Counted from the stretch's first letter, positions 8,597 to 17,430 are shown. The stretch is 64,000 nucleotides of DNA from Pseudooceanicola nitratireducens (GCF_900109195.1 NZ_FNZG01000002.1:504191-568190); one strand, 5' to 3'. Program-made: numbers and translations. The notes: generated by a model not told the origin, from the sequence alone.

Positions 8597-9394
8597 ATGA
8601 AAGTTTCTTTCAAATCCTTTATCCTTCGCGGTGTTCTTGTCGGCGCGGTGCTGGGGCTTGCCGCCTGTGCGCCCCGACCGACCGAGACCGGCATCAACGA
8701 CCCGTGGGAGGCCGCGAACCGCCGCACCCATGCCTTCAACAAGTCGCTGGACCGGGCCGTTCTGCGCCCGCTTGGGCGCGGTCTGGCCAGGGACGGGTCT
8801 GATCCCCTGATGGCAACTGTCGGAAATGTCGCCGGAAACCTCGCCACGCCCGGTCTGGTCGTGAACAACCTGCTGCAGGCCGACGGCAAGGGTGCGGTCA
8901 CGAATACCGCCCGCTTCCTGCTAAATTCGACCCTTGGCTTTGCCGGGCTATTCGACGTGGCAACCATGGCCGGCATCTACGAAGCCGACACCGATTTTGG
9001 CGAGACGCTGCATGTCTGGGGGGCCTCGGAAGGCGCCTATGTGGAGCTTCCGGTCTTCGGCCCCTCGACCGAGAGGGATGCGCTTGGCCGTGTGGTCGAC
9101 ATGTTTACCAACCCGCTGAGCCACGTCCTGGACAAGCCCGAAAAATACGTGGCACCTGTGGCAAGCGTGACATCAAAGCTCGCCGATCGGGGGAAATACG
9201 CGCAAACGGTGGATTCCGTCCTATATGACTCGGCGGACAGCTACGCGCAAAGCCGCTCGACCTACCTGCAGAACCGCCGGTACGAGTTGGGGGGCGATGT
9301 CGCATCTGACCCCTATGGCGATCCTTACGGTGCCGATCCTTACGATGACCCCTATGCAGCAGGTGATCCCTATGACGACCCCTATGCGCAATAA
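8597..9394 (+). CDS. mlaA: MlaA (VacJ) family outer-membrane lipoprotein
   Basis: The 265-residue lipoprotein has a signal sequence ending in the lipobox LGLAAC, so lipidation is expected at Cys27. The body carries MlaA hallmarks: NDPWEAANRRTHAFNKSLD, the LLNSTLGFAGLFDVA amphipathic region, and YVELPVFGPST. MlaA removes mislocalised phospholipids from the outer leaflet of the outer membrane and hands them to MlaC. The C-terminal ~30 residues are an unusual Asp-Pro-Tyr repeat. I chose the ATG at 8597 because it starts the signal peptide. The mlaC gene follows, overlapping its end. Confidence 0.95.
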   Translation: MKVSFKSFILRGVLVGAVLGLAACAPRPTETGINDPWEAANRRTHAFNKSLDRAVLRPLGRGLARDGSDPLMATVGNVAGNLATPGLVVNNLLQADGKGAVTNTARFLLNSTLGFAGLFDVATMAGIYEADTDFGETLHVWGASEGAYVELPVFGPSTERDALGRVVDMFTNPLSHVLDKPEKYVAPVASVTSKLADRGKYAQTVDSVLYDSADSYAQSRSTYLQNRRYELGGDVASDPYGDPYGADPYDDPYAAGDPYDDPYAQ

Positions 9395-9980
9395 GACCTC
9401 TCGCCGTGCCGTTCTGGCCGGGATCTCGGCGCTTGCGGTGGCCCCGCTGCCCGCACTGGCCCTGAGCGAGGGCGAGGCCCGTGCGCTGGTCGACAAACTG
9501 GTGGCCGAAATCAACCGGGTGATCGACCGGGGCGGATCGCTGAACGGCATGATCGCCGCCTTCGAGAAGATCTTTGCCCGCTATGCCGACGTGCCGATCA
9601 TCGCGCAATCGACGCTTGGCCCCGATGCCCGCCGCGCCAGCCCGGCGCAGATGCGCGCCTTCATCGAAGCCTTCCGCGGCTATATCTCGCGCAAGTACGG
9701 CAAGCGGTTCCAGGAATTCGTCGGCGGTCGCATCGAGGTCAACGGCGTGCGTCAGGTGAAGACCTGGCAAGAGGTCATCGGCACCGTCTACCTGCGCGGC
9801 GAAAAGCCGTTCGAGGTGAAGTTCCTGATCTCGGACCGGTCGGGGCAGGATCTGCTGTTCGACATGGTGATCGAGGGGATTTCCATGCGCCTGTCCGAAA
9901 AGACCGAGATCGGCGCCATGCTGGACCGCAACCGGGGAAATATCGACGCCCTGATCGCGGATCTGCGCACGGCGGGGTAA
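9372..9980 (+). CDS. mlaC: MlaC family periplasmic phospholipid-binding protein
   Basis: The 202-residue protein has a signal sequence with a twin-arginine look (TSRRAVLAG, then a hydrophobic run to ALA) and the MlaC/Ttg2D fold: IFARYADVPIIAQSTLG and a later VKTWQEVIGTVYLRG. MlaC ferries phospholipid across the periplasm between MlaA and the inner-membrane MlaFEDB complex, which is not in this window. The ATG at 9372 follows AGGTGA by five bases; an ATG at 9384 is the alternative. Both starts lie inside the DPY-repeat end of mlaA, so translation is probably coupled. Confidence 0.92.
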   Translation: MTTPMRNKTSRRAVLAGISALAVAPLPALALSEGEARALVDKLVAEINRVIDRGGSLNGMIAAFEKIFARYADVPIIAQSTLGPDARRASPAQMRAFIEAFRGYISRKYGKRFQEFVGGRIEVNGVRQVKTWQEVIGTVYLRGEKPFEVKFLISDRSGQDLLFDMVIEGISMRLSEKTEIGAMLDRNRGNIDALIADLRTAG

Positions 9981-10017
9981 GGTTCGGGCCGGTCAGGCCA
10001 TCACCTCACCGACATTG

Positions 10018-10048
10018 AAAAAGCCCGGCGGTGTCGCCGGGCTTTTTT
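10018..10048. terminator. Bidirectional intrinsic terminator between mlaC and the PBP1A gene
   Basis: AAAAAGCCCGGC, a six-base loop, then GCCGGGCTTTTTT. The A-tract and T-tract flanking a perfect GC stem allow termination in both directions, matching the convergent genes on either side. Confidence 0.92.
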
Positions 10049-10056
10049 GTTTTGGT

Positions 10057-12246
10057 CTAGTTGCGGATGCCGAAGAGGTTGCGCAGCAACCGTTCGATCG
10101 GGTCCTGGCGCTGCGGTTGCTGACCCTGGTTGCCGTTGGTAAAGCCCGGCGCATCGGCGGGGCGTTCGGGGCGGGCCATGGGAAGAGGGCGCGGCTCGAC
10201 GCCCTCGTGTACGCGGACCATGACCTCGTGCCAGATCTCGGCCGGAAGGCCCGATCCGGTCACCCCGGTCAGGGGCGTGTTGTCGTCATAGCCCATCCAG
10301 ACACCGGCCACGTAATCGGCGGTAAAGCCGATGAACCAGGCGTCCCGCGCCGCCGAGGTGGTGCCCGTCTTGCCCGCCGCCTGGTGGTTGGGCAGGGCCG
10401 CACGGCCACCGGTGCCCTGGGTGACGACATTGTTCATCATCCAGATCAGTTCGCGCGCGGCGGCTTCGCGGATGACCCGTTCGCCAATGCCGCCGGTGGC
10501 GTCCATCAGCGGCTCGGACTGGCCCTGAAGCCGCAGTTCAACCAGGCCGTAGGGCGTGACCGAAGACCCGCCGTTGAGGATGCCGGCATAGGCGCCGGTC
10601 ATCTCGATCAGGGTGGATTCCGATGCGCCAAGCGCCAGGGCGGGGCCCTGCGCCAGGTCGGACTGGATGCCGAAATCGGCGGCGATCTTGCGCACGTTCT
10701 CAAGCCCGACGCTTTCGGCGATCCGCACGGCGGGGATGTTCAGCGATCCCTGCAAGGCCTGCGCCATGGTCACGGTGCCGCGGAACTTGCGGTCGTAGTT
10801 GTCCGGCGACCAGGGGCCGGATCCGGGAATATTGATCGTCAGCGGCGTATCTTCGACGGTGTCGTACCAGTGATAGCCCAGTTCCAGCGCGGTGGCGTAG
10901 ACAAAGGGCTTGAAGGCCGATCCGGTCTGGCGCAGCGCCTGGGTGGCCCGGTTGAACGCGCCCGAGACCTTGGTGCGGCGTCCGCCGACCATGGCGCGCA
11001 CAGCGCCATCGGCGCTCATCACCACGACGGCGGCCTGGGCCTTGGACCCTTCCTTCACCTTGTTCTCGAAGATCGCCTTCATGCCGTCTTCGGCGGCCTT
11101 CTGAAGCCGCTGGTCCAGGGTGGTGCGGATCACCACGTCCTCGGTGGTCTTGCGGGTCAGGTATTCCGGCCCCGAGGACATCACCCAATCGGCGAAGTAG
11201 CCGCCGGCCTTGGCCTCGGCGGCCTCGGACAGTTCGGCCGGGTTGGCGATGGCGGCGTCGGCCTGGGCGGCGGTCAGGTAGTCCTGTTCCTCCATCAGGC
11301 GCACGATCACCCCGGCGCGGTTCTGCGACCGCGCCAGATCGGCGGTCGGCGCATAGCGCGTGGGCGCGACCAGAAGACCGGCCAGCATCGCGGCCTCTGC
11401 CGGGGTCACGTCGGCGGCGGATTTGCCGAAATAGCGCTGGCTTGCGGCCTCGAACCCACGGGCACCGGCCCCCAGGAAGGCGCGGTTCATGTAGATGGTC
11501 AGGATCTCGTCCTTGGAATAGGCGGTCTCCAGCCCCATGGCATAGATGGCTTCGCGGATCTTCCGCCACAGGGTCGTCTGGCGGCAGTCCGATTCATAGG
11601 CGGTTTCGTTGTCCCAGAGGTCCGGGTCATAGGGATCGCCCAGGCACAGCAGCTTGGCGGTCTGCTGGGTGATGGTCGACCCGCCGTGCCCGGACAGCGG
11701 CCCGCGCCCTTCGCGCAGGTTGATGCGGATCGCACTGGCGATGCCGCGCGGCGAGATGCCGAAATGGCTGTAAAAGCGTTTGTCCTCGGTCGCGACGATG
11801 GCGTTCTTGAGGTGGGGCGACACGGTTTCCGCCGTCACCACGCCGCCGAACTGGTCGCCGCGCCAGGCAAAGACCTGGCCTTCGCGGTCCAGCATGGTCA
11901 CCGACCCGCGCGCCCGTCCGTCTAGCTGCGCTTCAAGCGGCGGCATGGTCGAGGCGGAATAGGCCACGGCCAGGGCGATGATCAGCACGATCACCAGCGA
12001 CAGCCGCCAGGCCATCCCGAAAACCAGGCGGAAGATCCAGCGGATGAAGGCGGTCAGAAGCCCCAGGGGGCCGCGCGGACGTCTGGGGGCGGGGCTGCGC
12101 CGGCGGGACTTGGATCCACCGCGCCCGGACGAGGCCTTGCGGCCCCCTCCGGTCCTGGACTTGCCCTTGGCAGGCCCCTTGCCCTTGCCGCCGGCAAAGC
12201 GGCGGTCCGCCACCAATGGCGGCTTGCGACGTCCTGAATCACTCAT
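10057..12246 (-). CDS. mrcA: Penicillin-binding protein 1A, bifunctional transglycosylase/transpeptidase
   Basis: The 729-residue class A PBP polymerises and crosslinks peptidoglycan in the periplasm. A strongly basic, Gly/Lys/Arg-rich cytoplasmic tail (residues 1-65) precedes a single membrane helix near 75-98. The GT51 domain shows EDKRFYSHFGISPRG and GGSTITQQTAK. The transpeptidase domain shows SAFK with the acylated Ser at 443, SLN, and GKTGTTSAARDAWF. A Cys-containing insert (CLGDPYDP ... ESDC) follows the GT51 QQTAK motif and might form a periplasmic disulfide. The C-terminus is Gln/Pro-rich. The gene is monocistronic and convergent with mlaC. Confidence 0.96.
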   Translation of the reverse strand: MSDSGRRKPPLVADRRFAGGKGKGPAKGKSRTGGGRKASSGRGGSKSRRRSPAPRRPRGPLGLLTAFIRWIFRLVFGMAWRLSLVIVLIIALAVAYSASTMPPLEAQLDGRARGSVTMLDREGQVFAWRGDQFGGVVTAETVSPHLKNAIVATEDKRFYSHFGISPRGIASAIRINLREGRGPLSGHGGSTITQQTAKLLCLGDPYDPDLWDNETAYESDCRQTTLWRKIREAIYAMGLETAYSKDEILTIYMNRAFLGAGARGFEAASQRYFGKSAADVTPAEAAMLAGLLVAPTRYAPTADLARSQNRAGVIVRLMEEQDYLTAAQADAAIANPAELSEAAEAKAGGYFADWVMSSGPEYLTRKTTEDVVIRTTLDQRLQKAAEDGMKAIFENKVKEGSKAQAAVVVMSADGAVRAMVGGRRTKVSGAFNRATQALRQTGSAFKPFVYATALELGYHWYDTVEDTPLTINIPGSGPWSPDNYDRKFRGTVTMAQALQGSLNIPAVRIAESVGLENVRKIAADFGIQSDLAQGPALALGASESTLIEMTGAYAGILNGGSSVTPYGLVELRLQGQSEPLMDATGGIGERVIREAAARELIWMMNNVVTQGTGGRAALPNHQAAGKTGTTSAARDAWFIGFTADYVAGVWMGYDDNTPLTGVTGSGLPAEIWHEVMVRVHEGVEPRPLPMARPERPADAPGFTNGNQGQQPQRQDPIERLLRNLFGIRN

Positions 12247-12340
12247 TGAATGCTGCCCGGTCCCGGTTCTTTTGGTCAGATATACGCGCTGAGACGTCAG
12301 ATGTTGAGCGCTTTGCGAAGATTTGATCGTTCTTCGCTTG

Positions 12341-12384
12341 CCTGAAAATTGTGCACCTGCGGCGTGATGCCTGAATATTGTGCA
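12341..12384 (+). promoter_or_regulatory. Direct repeats upstream of glnK, candidate regulator binding sites
   Basis: CCTGAAAATTGTGCA (12341-12355) and CCTGAATATTGTGCA (12370-12384) match at 14 of 15 positions with a 29-base offset, in the AT-richer part of the glnK upstream region. The TTGTGCA half resembles an NtrC half-site, but no full NtrC dyad or sigma-54 -24/-12 element is visible. Confidence 0.5.
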
Positions 12385-12502
12385 GATTCCCAGATCACCG
12401 GAACCGATTCCGCCCGTTTACCTTCCGATAACCGCCCTGCGCCGCATTAGCTGTCCCTGCCAAAGGCGGGGTTCGCGCCCCGAGATACGGAAGGGAAAAT
12501 CA

Positions 12503-12841
12503 GTGAAACTCATCATTGCAACAATCAAGCCGTTCAAGCTCGAGGAGGTCCGCGAGGCGCTGACCGAAATCGGCGTGCGCGGCATGATGGTGACCGAAAT
12601 CAAAGGGTTCGGATCTCAGTCGGGACATACCGAGATCTACCGTGGCGCAGAATATGCCGTGAATTTCGTGCCCAAGATCAAGCTTGAGATCGCCGTGGCG
12701 GCCGAAATGGCCGACCAGGTCGTCGAGACGATCACCAACACCGCCAAGACCGGCAAGATCGGCGACGGCAAGATCTTCGTGCTGGATATCCAGCAGGCGG
12801 TCCGTGTGCGGACCGGCGAAACCAATTCGGACGCGCTGTAA
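12503..12841 (+). CDS. glnK: Nitrogen regulatory PII protein GlnK
   Basis: With 112 residues it has the exact PII length. PII trimers sense 2-oxoglutarate and ATP/ADP and, as GlnK, plug the ammonium channel. The T-loop carries Tyr46 and Tyr51; the latter (GAEYAVNF) is the uridylylation site. The C-terminal GKIGDGKIFV and RTGE blocks bind nucleotide. Translation begins at a GTG (12503), since no ATG fits the conserved MKLI start; GGAAGGG precedes it by about eight bases. It lies 29 bases before amtB, the classic glnK-amtB operon. Confidence 0.97.
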   Translation: MKLIIATIKPFKLEEVREALTEIGVRGMMVTEIKGFGSQSGHTEIYRGAEYAVNFVPKIKLEIAVAAEMADQVVETITNTAKTGKIGDGKIFVLDIQQAVRVRTGETNSDAL

Positions 12842-12870
12842 GGCCTGCGGACAGGGAAAGGAATCACCCC

Positions 12871-14208
12871 ATGAAAACTCTCACGAAACTCGGCCTGGCC
12901 GCCGCGCTGATCGCGACGCCCAGCCTTGGCCTGGCGCAGGACGGCCCGACCCCGGGCGTAAACGCGTCCACGGACAGCGTGTTCATCTTCAACTCCCTGC
13001 TGTTCCTCATCGGCGGCTTCCTGGTCTTCTGGATGGCCGCGGGCTTTGCGATGCTCGAAGCAGGCCTGGTGCGGTCCAAGAACGTGGCCATGCAGCTGAC
13101 GAAGAACATCGCGCTCTTCTCGCTGGCGGCGATCTTCTACTACCTGATCGGCTACAACCTGATGTACCCGCTCGGCACCTGGTCGATCGAAGGCGTTCTG
13201 TCGGGCGTCTGGGGCCCCGGCGCGCTTGAAGCCGTTGGCGTGACCGCCGACGCGGCCGACGACTACGGCTATGCCTCTACCGGTTCGGACTTCTTCTTCC
13301 AGCTGATGTTCTGCGCGACCACCGCTTCGATCGTGTCCGGCACCCTGGCCGAGCGCATCAAGCTGTGGCCCTTCCTGATCTTCACGATCGTTCTGACCGC
13401 CGTGATCTACCCGCTGCAGGCGTCGTGGAAATGGGGCGGTGGCTTCCTGGACGAAGCCGGCTTCCTGGACTTCGCAGGTTCGACCGTCGTGCACTCTGTC
13501 GGTGGCTGGGCAGCCCTGACCGGCGCGATCATCCTCGGCCCGCGGATTGGCAAGTTCAACAAGGACGGCAAGGTCGTTCCGATCCCCGGTTCCAACCTGA
13601 CGCTCGCCACCCTGGGTACGTTCATCCTGTGGCTGGGTTGGTTCGGCTTCAACGGCGGTTCGCAGCTGGCCATGGGCACCGTGGGTGACGTTGCCGACGT
13701 GTCCCGCATCTTCGCCAACACCAACACGGCAGCTGCCGGTGGTGCGATCGCGGCCCTGCTTCTGACGCAGATCCTGTACAAGAAGGTCGACCTGACCATG
13801 GTGCTGAACGGTGCTCTGGCTGGCCTGGTGTCCATCACCGCAGAACCGCTGACCCCGACCCTGGGTGCAGCCACCCTGATCGGTGCCGTGGGCGGTATCA
13901 TCGTGGTCTTCGCTGTCCCGATGCTGGACAAGATGAAGATCGACGACGTTGTCGGCGCGATCCCGGTTCACCTGCTCGCCGGTATCTGGGGCACCATCGC
14001 GGTTGTCCTGACCAACTCCGACGCCTCGCTGGGCACGCAGCTCTACTCCATCGTCGTGGTCGGTATCTTCACCGTCGTGACCTCGGGTGTGGTCTGGTTC
14101 ATCCTGAAGGCCACCATGGGCATCCGTGTCGGCGAAGAAGAAGAGATCACGGGTCTCGACATGGCCGAGCTGGGCATGGAAGCCTACCCGGAATTCTCCA
14201 AGGGCTGA
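12871..14208 (+). CDS. amtB: Ammonium transporter AmtB
   Basis: The 445-residue protein has a cleavable signal peptide (to about residue 22, LGLAQ) followed by eleven predicted membrane helices. The pore twin histidines are present in TVVHSVGGWAAL and IPVHLLAGIWGT, with the family GGWFG-like LGWFGFNGGS. It conducts ammonium into the cell and is gated by unmodified GlnK encoded just upstream. The short cytoplasmic tail ends in EEEEITGLDMAELGMEAYPEFSKG-type sequence usual for the family. A strong intrinsic terminator follows. Confidence 0.97.
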   Translation: MKTLTKLGLAAALIATPSLGLAQDGPTPGVNASTDSVFIFNSLLFLIGGFLVFWMAAGFAMLEAGLVRSKNVAMQLTKNIALFSLAAIFYYLIGYNLMYPLGTWSIEGVLSGVWGPGALEAVGVTADAADDYGYASTGSDFFFQLMFCATTASIVSGTLAERIKLWPFLIFTIVLTAVIYPLQASWKWGGGFLDEAGFLDFAGSTVVHSVGGWAALTGAIILGPRIGKFNKDGKVVPIPGSNLTLATLGTFILWLGWFGFNGGSQLAMGTVGDVADVSRIFANTNTAAAGGAIAALLLTQILYKKVDLTMVLNGALAGLVSITAEPLTPTLGAATLIGAVGGIIVVFAVPMLDKMKIDDVVGAIPVHLLAGIWGTIAVVLTNSDASLGTQLYSIVVVGIFTVVTSGVVWFILKATMGIRVGEEEEITGLDMAELGMEAYPEFSKG

Positions 14209-14233
14209 TCTGTCCTTCGGAGGGAATGAAAAG

Positions 14234-14264
14234 GACCCGGGCGGTTTTGCCCGGGTCTTCTTTT
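14234..14264 (+). terminator. Intrinsic terminator of glnK-amtB
   Basis: GACCCGGGC (14234-14242) pairs with GCCCGGGTC (14249-14257), loop GGTTTT, followed by TTCTTTT. Confidence 0.93.
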
Positions 14265-14321
14265 ATGTGCAGCTGTTCGTGACGGGCGAGGCCGGCATGT
14301 CAGGGCCGGACGAGCAGCGGG

Positions 14322-14636
14322 TCAGCCCTTGTCGCCGACGTTCTCGGCAAAGGATTTGTCAAAGGCGGCCTTCTGGTCATCGCTGGCTTCGGTCTGATGC
14401 TGCGCCTTCCAGTCGTCATAGGGCATGCCATAGAAGATCTCGCGCGCCTGCTCCTTGGTCATCTCGAAGCCGCGTTCATTGGCGGCCTCCTGCATCCAGC
14501 GCGACAGGCAGTTCCGGCAAAAGCCCGCAAGGTTCATCATGTCGATGTTCTGCACGTCCTTGCGATCTTCCATCAGGTGATTGCGCAGGGTACGAAAGGC
14601 AGCAGCTTCGATTTCGATTTGGGTCTGTCGGTCCAT
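14322..14636 (-). CDS. DUF1244 family protein
   Basis: The 104-residue soluble protein matches DUF1244, a conserved alpha/gamma-proteobacterial family of unknown function. Visible family features are the helical FRTLRNHL segment near residue 15, the paired cysteines of AGFCRNCLSRWM (residues 39 and 42), and GMPYDDWKAQHQTEAS. The CxxC pair may bind metal or form a disulfide; this is inference. The ATG at 14636 is preceded by a weak AAGGTGACAC. Its amtB neighbour is convergent and probably unrelated. Confidence 0.88.
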   Translation of the reverse strand: MDRQTQIEIEAAAFRTLRNHLMEDRKDVQNIDMMNLAGFCRNCLSRWMQEAANERGFEMTKEQAREIFYGMPYDDWKAQHQTEASDDQKAAFDKSFAENVGDKG

Positions 14637-14832
14637 GTGTCACCTTATGTTTACCGATTTCGGGGCAGGCTGACAGGCAGGCGGGGTGGCGTCAATCACC
14701 CGCCTCCGCCCCGCAAGGACCGGTATTGGATAGGGATCGGACACGGGGCAAGCTACGGGATCGGGTGGCCAATTCCGGCGGTGCCTGATAGCGTAAACAT
14801 CACTTAGGTTCTGCGATGCAGAAAGGACTAGC

Positions 14833-16278
14833 ATGAAGCGCCAGCGCAATACCAAGATCGTCGCAACCCTGGGCCCGGCCTCCTCGGATCATCAGATGAT
14901 CCGCAAGTTGCACGAAAGCGGCGCGGATGTGTTCCGCCTGAACATGAGCCATGGCAGCCACGAGGAAATCCGCGAACGTCACCGGATCATCCGCGAGGTC
15001 GAGAAAGAGCTGGACAGCACCATTGGCATCCTCGCCGACCTTCAGGGACCCAAGCTGCGTGTCGGTGTCTTTGCCAACGACTCCGAGGAACTGGCCGAGG
15101 GCGCGCGCTTCCGTCTGGACCTGTCGGATGAACCCGGCACGCAGGACCGCGTGACCCTGCCGCACCCCGAAATCTTCGCGGTGCTCGAGGCGGGCGCGAA
15201 CCTGCTGGTCAACGACGGCAAGATCCGGCTGAAGGTGCTCGACTGTGGCGCTGACTTCGCCGAATGCGAGGTGATCGCGGGCGGCACGATTTCCAACCGC
15301 AAAGGCGTGAACGTGCCCGACGTGGTGCTGCCGCTGGCGGCACTGTCGGAAAAGGACCGCAAGGATCTGGAATTCGTCTGCCAGCTGGGCATCGACTGGC
15401 TGGCGCTGTCCTTCGTGCAGCGACCCGAGGATGTCGCTGAGGCGCGCGACCTGGCCCAGGGCCGCGCCGCGATCCTGTCCAAGATTGAAAAGCCCGCCGC
15501 CGTGAAGGCCTTCGACGAGATCCTCGAGGTGTCGGACGGGATCATGGTCGCGCGCGGCGATCTGGGGGTCGAACTGCCCGTGCAGGCCGTGCCGCCGATC
15601 CAGAAGCGCCTGATCCGCAAATGCCGCGCCGCCGCCAAGCCGGTGATCGTGGCGACCCAGATGCTGGAATCGATGATCGAAAGCCCGATGCCGACCCGGG
15701 CCGAGGTCTCGGACGTGGCCGCCGCCATCTATGAAGGCACCGATGCCGTCATGCTGTCCGCCGAATCCGCCGCCGGCCAGTATCCGGTCGAGGCCGTGAC
15801 CACCATGGACAAGGTCGCGCAAGAGGTCGAAAGCGATCCCACCTACCGCGAGGTGATCGAGGCTTCGCGCAACAACGTCAAGGGATCGGTCGCCGACGGC
15901 ATCGTTGCCGCGGCCCGGGAAATTGCGGAAACCACCGACATCAAGGCGATCTGCTGTTTCACCCAAAGCGGCACCACCGCGCTGATCACTGCCCGGGAAC
16001 GCCCCCGCGTGCCGATTATCGCGCTGACCCCGCTGCGCGGCACCGCCCGCAAGCTGGCGCTGAGCTGGGGGGTGAACTGCTACATGACGGCCGAGCTTGA
16101 GCGGTTCAAGCAGGCCGTGGTCAATGCCGCCCGCACCGCCCGCAGCAAGGGTTTCGCGACCGAGGCCGACCAGATCGTCGTGGCCGCCGGCGTGCCCTTC
16201 AATCAGCCGGGCACCACGAACATCCTGCGTGTCGCCCCTTGTGAGGAACGTTTGATTTACGCCTCTGACCCAGAATAG
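14833..16278 (+). CDS. pyk: Pyruvate kinase
   Basis: The 481-residue enzyme has the usual length. It converts phosphoenolpyruvate and ADP to pyruvate and ATP in the cytoplasm. Signatures in order: TKIVATLGPASS at the N-terminus, RLNMSHG, a B-domain around residues 70-170, the active-site strand ILSKIEKPAAV, MVARGDLGVELP with the metal-binding Asp, and ATQMLESMIESPMPTRAEVSDVA. The C-terminal domain has the TQSGTTALITARERP block. GAAAGGACTAGC precedes the ATG. A small membrane protein gene follows 21 bases later, probably in the same transcript. Confidence 0.98.
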   Translation: MKRQRNTKIVATLGPASSDHQMIRKLHESGADVFRLNMSHGSHEEIRERHRIIREVEKELDSTIGILADLQGPKLRVGVFANDSEELAEGARFRLDLSDEPGTQDRVTLPHPEIFAVLEAGANLLVNDGKIRLKVLDCGADFAECEVIAGGTISNRKGVNVPDVVLPLAALSEKDRKDLEFVCQLGIDWLALSFVQRPEDVAEARDLAQGRAAILSKIEKPAAVKAFDEILEVSDGIMVARGDLGVELPVQAVPPIQKRLIRKCRAAAKPVIVATQMLESMIESPMPTRAEVSDVAAAIYEGTDAVMLSAESAAGQYPVEAVTTMDKVAQEVESDPTYREVIEASRNNVKGSVADGIVAAAREIAETTDIKAICCFTQSGTTALITARERPRVPIIALTPLRGTARKLALSWGVNCYMTAELERFKQAVVNAARTARSKGFATEADQIVVAAGVPFNQPGTTNILRVAPCEERLIYASDPE

Positions 16279-16299
16279 GATCATGCCATCGGGGGACTG

Positions 16300-16524
16300 A
16301 TGGATACGGACCTTATTCTTGTGGCCGGGCTTGCGGTGCTGATGCTTTCGGTGCCCTCTGCCGTGTCGGCCTTTGCGAAACGGCGGGCCGGCTGGACCGC
16401 GCTGGTCGTCACGGTGATCGGCGCGGGCATCTTCGGCTATGGCTGGGTCAACGCCCCGCCGCCCATGACGCTGGCCGAGGTGCCGCATGCCATCATCCGC
16501 GTGCTGGCGCGGGTGATCCCCTGA
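16300..16524 (+). CDS. Small membrane protein, function unknown
   Basis: The 74-residue protein has two hydrophobic segments (about residues 5-23 and 32-50) separated by a short AKRRAG basic turn, predicting a two-helix inner-membrane protein with the loop inside. I do not recognise a family. It starts 21 bases after pyk with a GGGGGACTG ribosome site, and precedes rpmI-rplT by 190 bases. Plausible codon use and clear membrane topology argue that it is real. Confidence 0.7.
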   Translation: MDTDLILVAGLAVLMLSVPSAVSAFAKRRAGWTALVVTVIGAGIFGYGWVNAPPPMTLAEVPHAIIRVLARVIP

Positions 16525-16545
16525 GGGCCCGCCAGTATGGGTTCA

Positions 16546-16562
16546 CCAGGTCCTGCACCTGG
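16546..16562 (+). other. Small hairpin in the rpmI leader region
   Basis: CCAGGT and ACCTGG flank a five-base loop, 155 bases upstream of rpmI and 22 bases after the previous stop. It could end the pyk transcript or belong to the ribosomal-protein leader. No T-run follows. Confidence 0.3.
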
Positions 16563-16717
16563 AAAGGCCCCGGCGCGCTAACCCTGCAAGGCGGGCGGGG
16601 GCGTTTTTCCCCTTGCCATAGAGGCGATGGCGGCCTATACGGCCCGCTCATCCGCGCGGCCGGTTCAAGTGGCATACCGAGTCGCGTTTCGACCCCTTCA
16701 AATTCAAGGAGACGGAA

Positions 16718-16918
16718 ATGCCCAAGATGAAGACGAAATCGAGCTGCAAAAAGCGGTTCAAGATTTCGGCCAAAGGCAAGGTCATTGCCGGTCAGGCCGG
16801 CAAGCGCCACGGCATGATCAAACGTTCCACCAAGTTCATTCGCGACGCACGCGGCACCACCGCGCTGTCCGAGCCCGATGCACGCATCATCAAATCGATG
16901 ATGCCCTACAACCGCTGA
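16718..16918 (+). CDS. rpmI: Ribosomal protein L35
   Basis: The 66-residue, very basic protein is full-length L35: [14 protein letters not shown] at the start, [13 protein letters not shown] in the middle, and a KSMMPYNR end. L35 is a structural protein of the 50S subunit. AAGGAGACGG gives a strong ribosome site. It is followed after 16 bases by rplT, the standard pair; infC is not adjacent here. Confidence 0.98.
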   Translation: MPKMKTKSSCKKRFKISAKGKVIAGQAGKRHGMIKRSTKFIRDARGTTALSEPDARIIKSMMPYNR

Positions 16919-16934
16919 TAGGGAAGGATAGAAC

Positions 16935-17297
16935 ATGTCTCGCGTTAAAGGCGGTACGGTAACCCACGCACGTCACAAGAAAGTCCTGAAGGCAGCAAAA
17001 GGCTACTACGGCCGTCGCTCCACCACCTTCAAGGTCGCTTCTCAGGCCGTCGACAAGGCCAACCAGTATGCAACCCGCGACCGGAAAGCGCGCAAGCGCA
17101 GCTTCCGCGCGCTGTGGATCCAGCGGATCAACGCAGCGGTTCGCGCCCACGATGAAGCGCTGACCTATTCGCGTTTCATCAACGGTCTCGGCAAAGCCGG
17201 TATCGAGGTGGACCGTAAGGTTCTGGCCGATCTGGCCGTGCACGAACCCGATGCGTTCAACGCAATCGTGGACAAGGCAAAGGCCGCTCTGGTCTGA
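16935..17297 (+). CDS. rplT: Ribosomal protein L20
   Basis: The 120-residue protein is full-length L20, an early assembly protein of the 50S subunit. Typical blocks are [24 protein letters not shown], and [21 protein letters not shown]. The final third ([24 protein letters not shown]) is the globular domain. In other bacteria L20 represses its own operon by binding leader RNA; no such leader is evident to me here. A terminator follows. Confidence 0.98.
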   Translation: MSRVKGGTVTHARHKKVLKAAKGYYGRRSTTFKVASQAVDKANQYATRDRKARKRSFRALWIQRINAAVRAHDEALTYSRFINGLGKAGIEVDRKVLADLAVHEPDAFNAIVDKAKAALV

Positions 17298-17320
17298 TCC
17301 TGATCCAACCGGATTGAACG

Positions 17321-17347
17321 AAAGGCCGTCCCTTGGGGCGGCCTTTT
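17321..17347 (+). terminator. Intrinsic terminator of rpmI-rplT
   Basis: AAAGGCCGTCCC, a TT turn, then GGGGCGGCCTTTT; the stem has one G-T wobble and ends in a T-run. Confidence 0.88.
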
Positions 17348-17430
17348 GCTTTGTGTCGGTGGCGTTTGGTGTGCAGGGCAGGGTGGCGTAGATCGAACCT
17401 AAGCCTGATCGCGGACCCCCGGGGGCCGGA

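Noticed and set aside
10015-11925. 636-codon plus-strand frame opposite the PBP1A gene
   Set aside because: The translation is Gly/His/Arg-rich low complexity. The minus strand carries all class A PBP motifs.
12246-12502. Sigma-54 (-24/-12) promoter for glnK
   Set aside because: I looked for GGCAC-N5-TTGC-type elements and found none with both boxes at correct spacing.
14640-14855. 71-codon minus-strand frame upstream of pyk
   Set aside because: It overlaps the pyk start and promoter region, has no ribosome site and no recognisable features.
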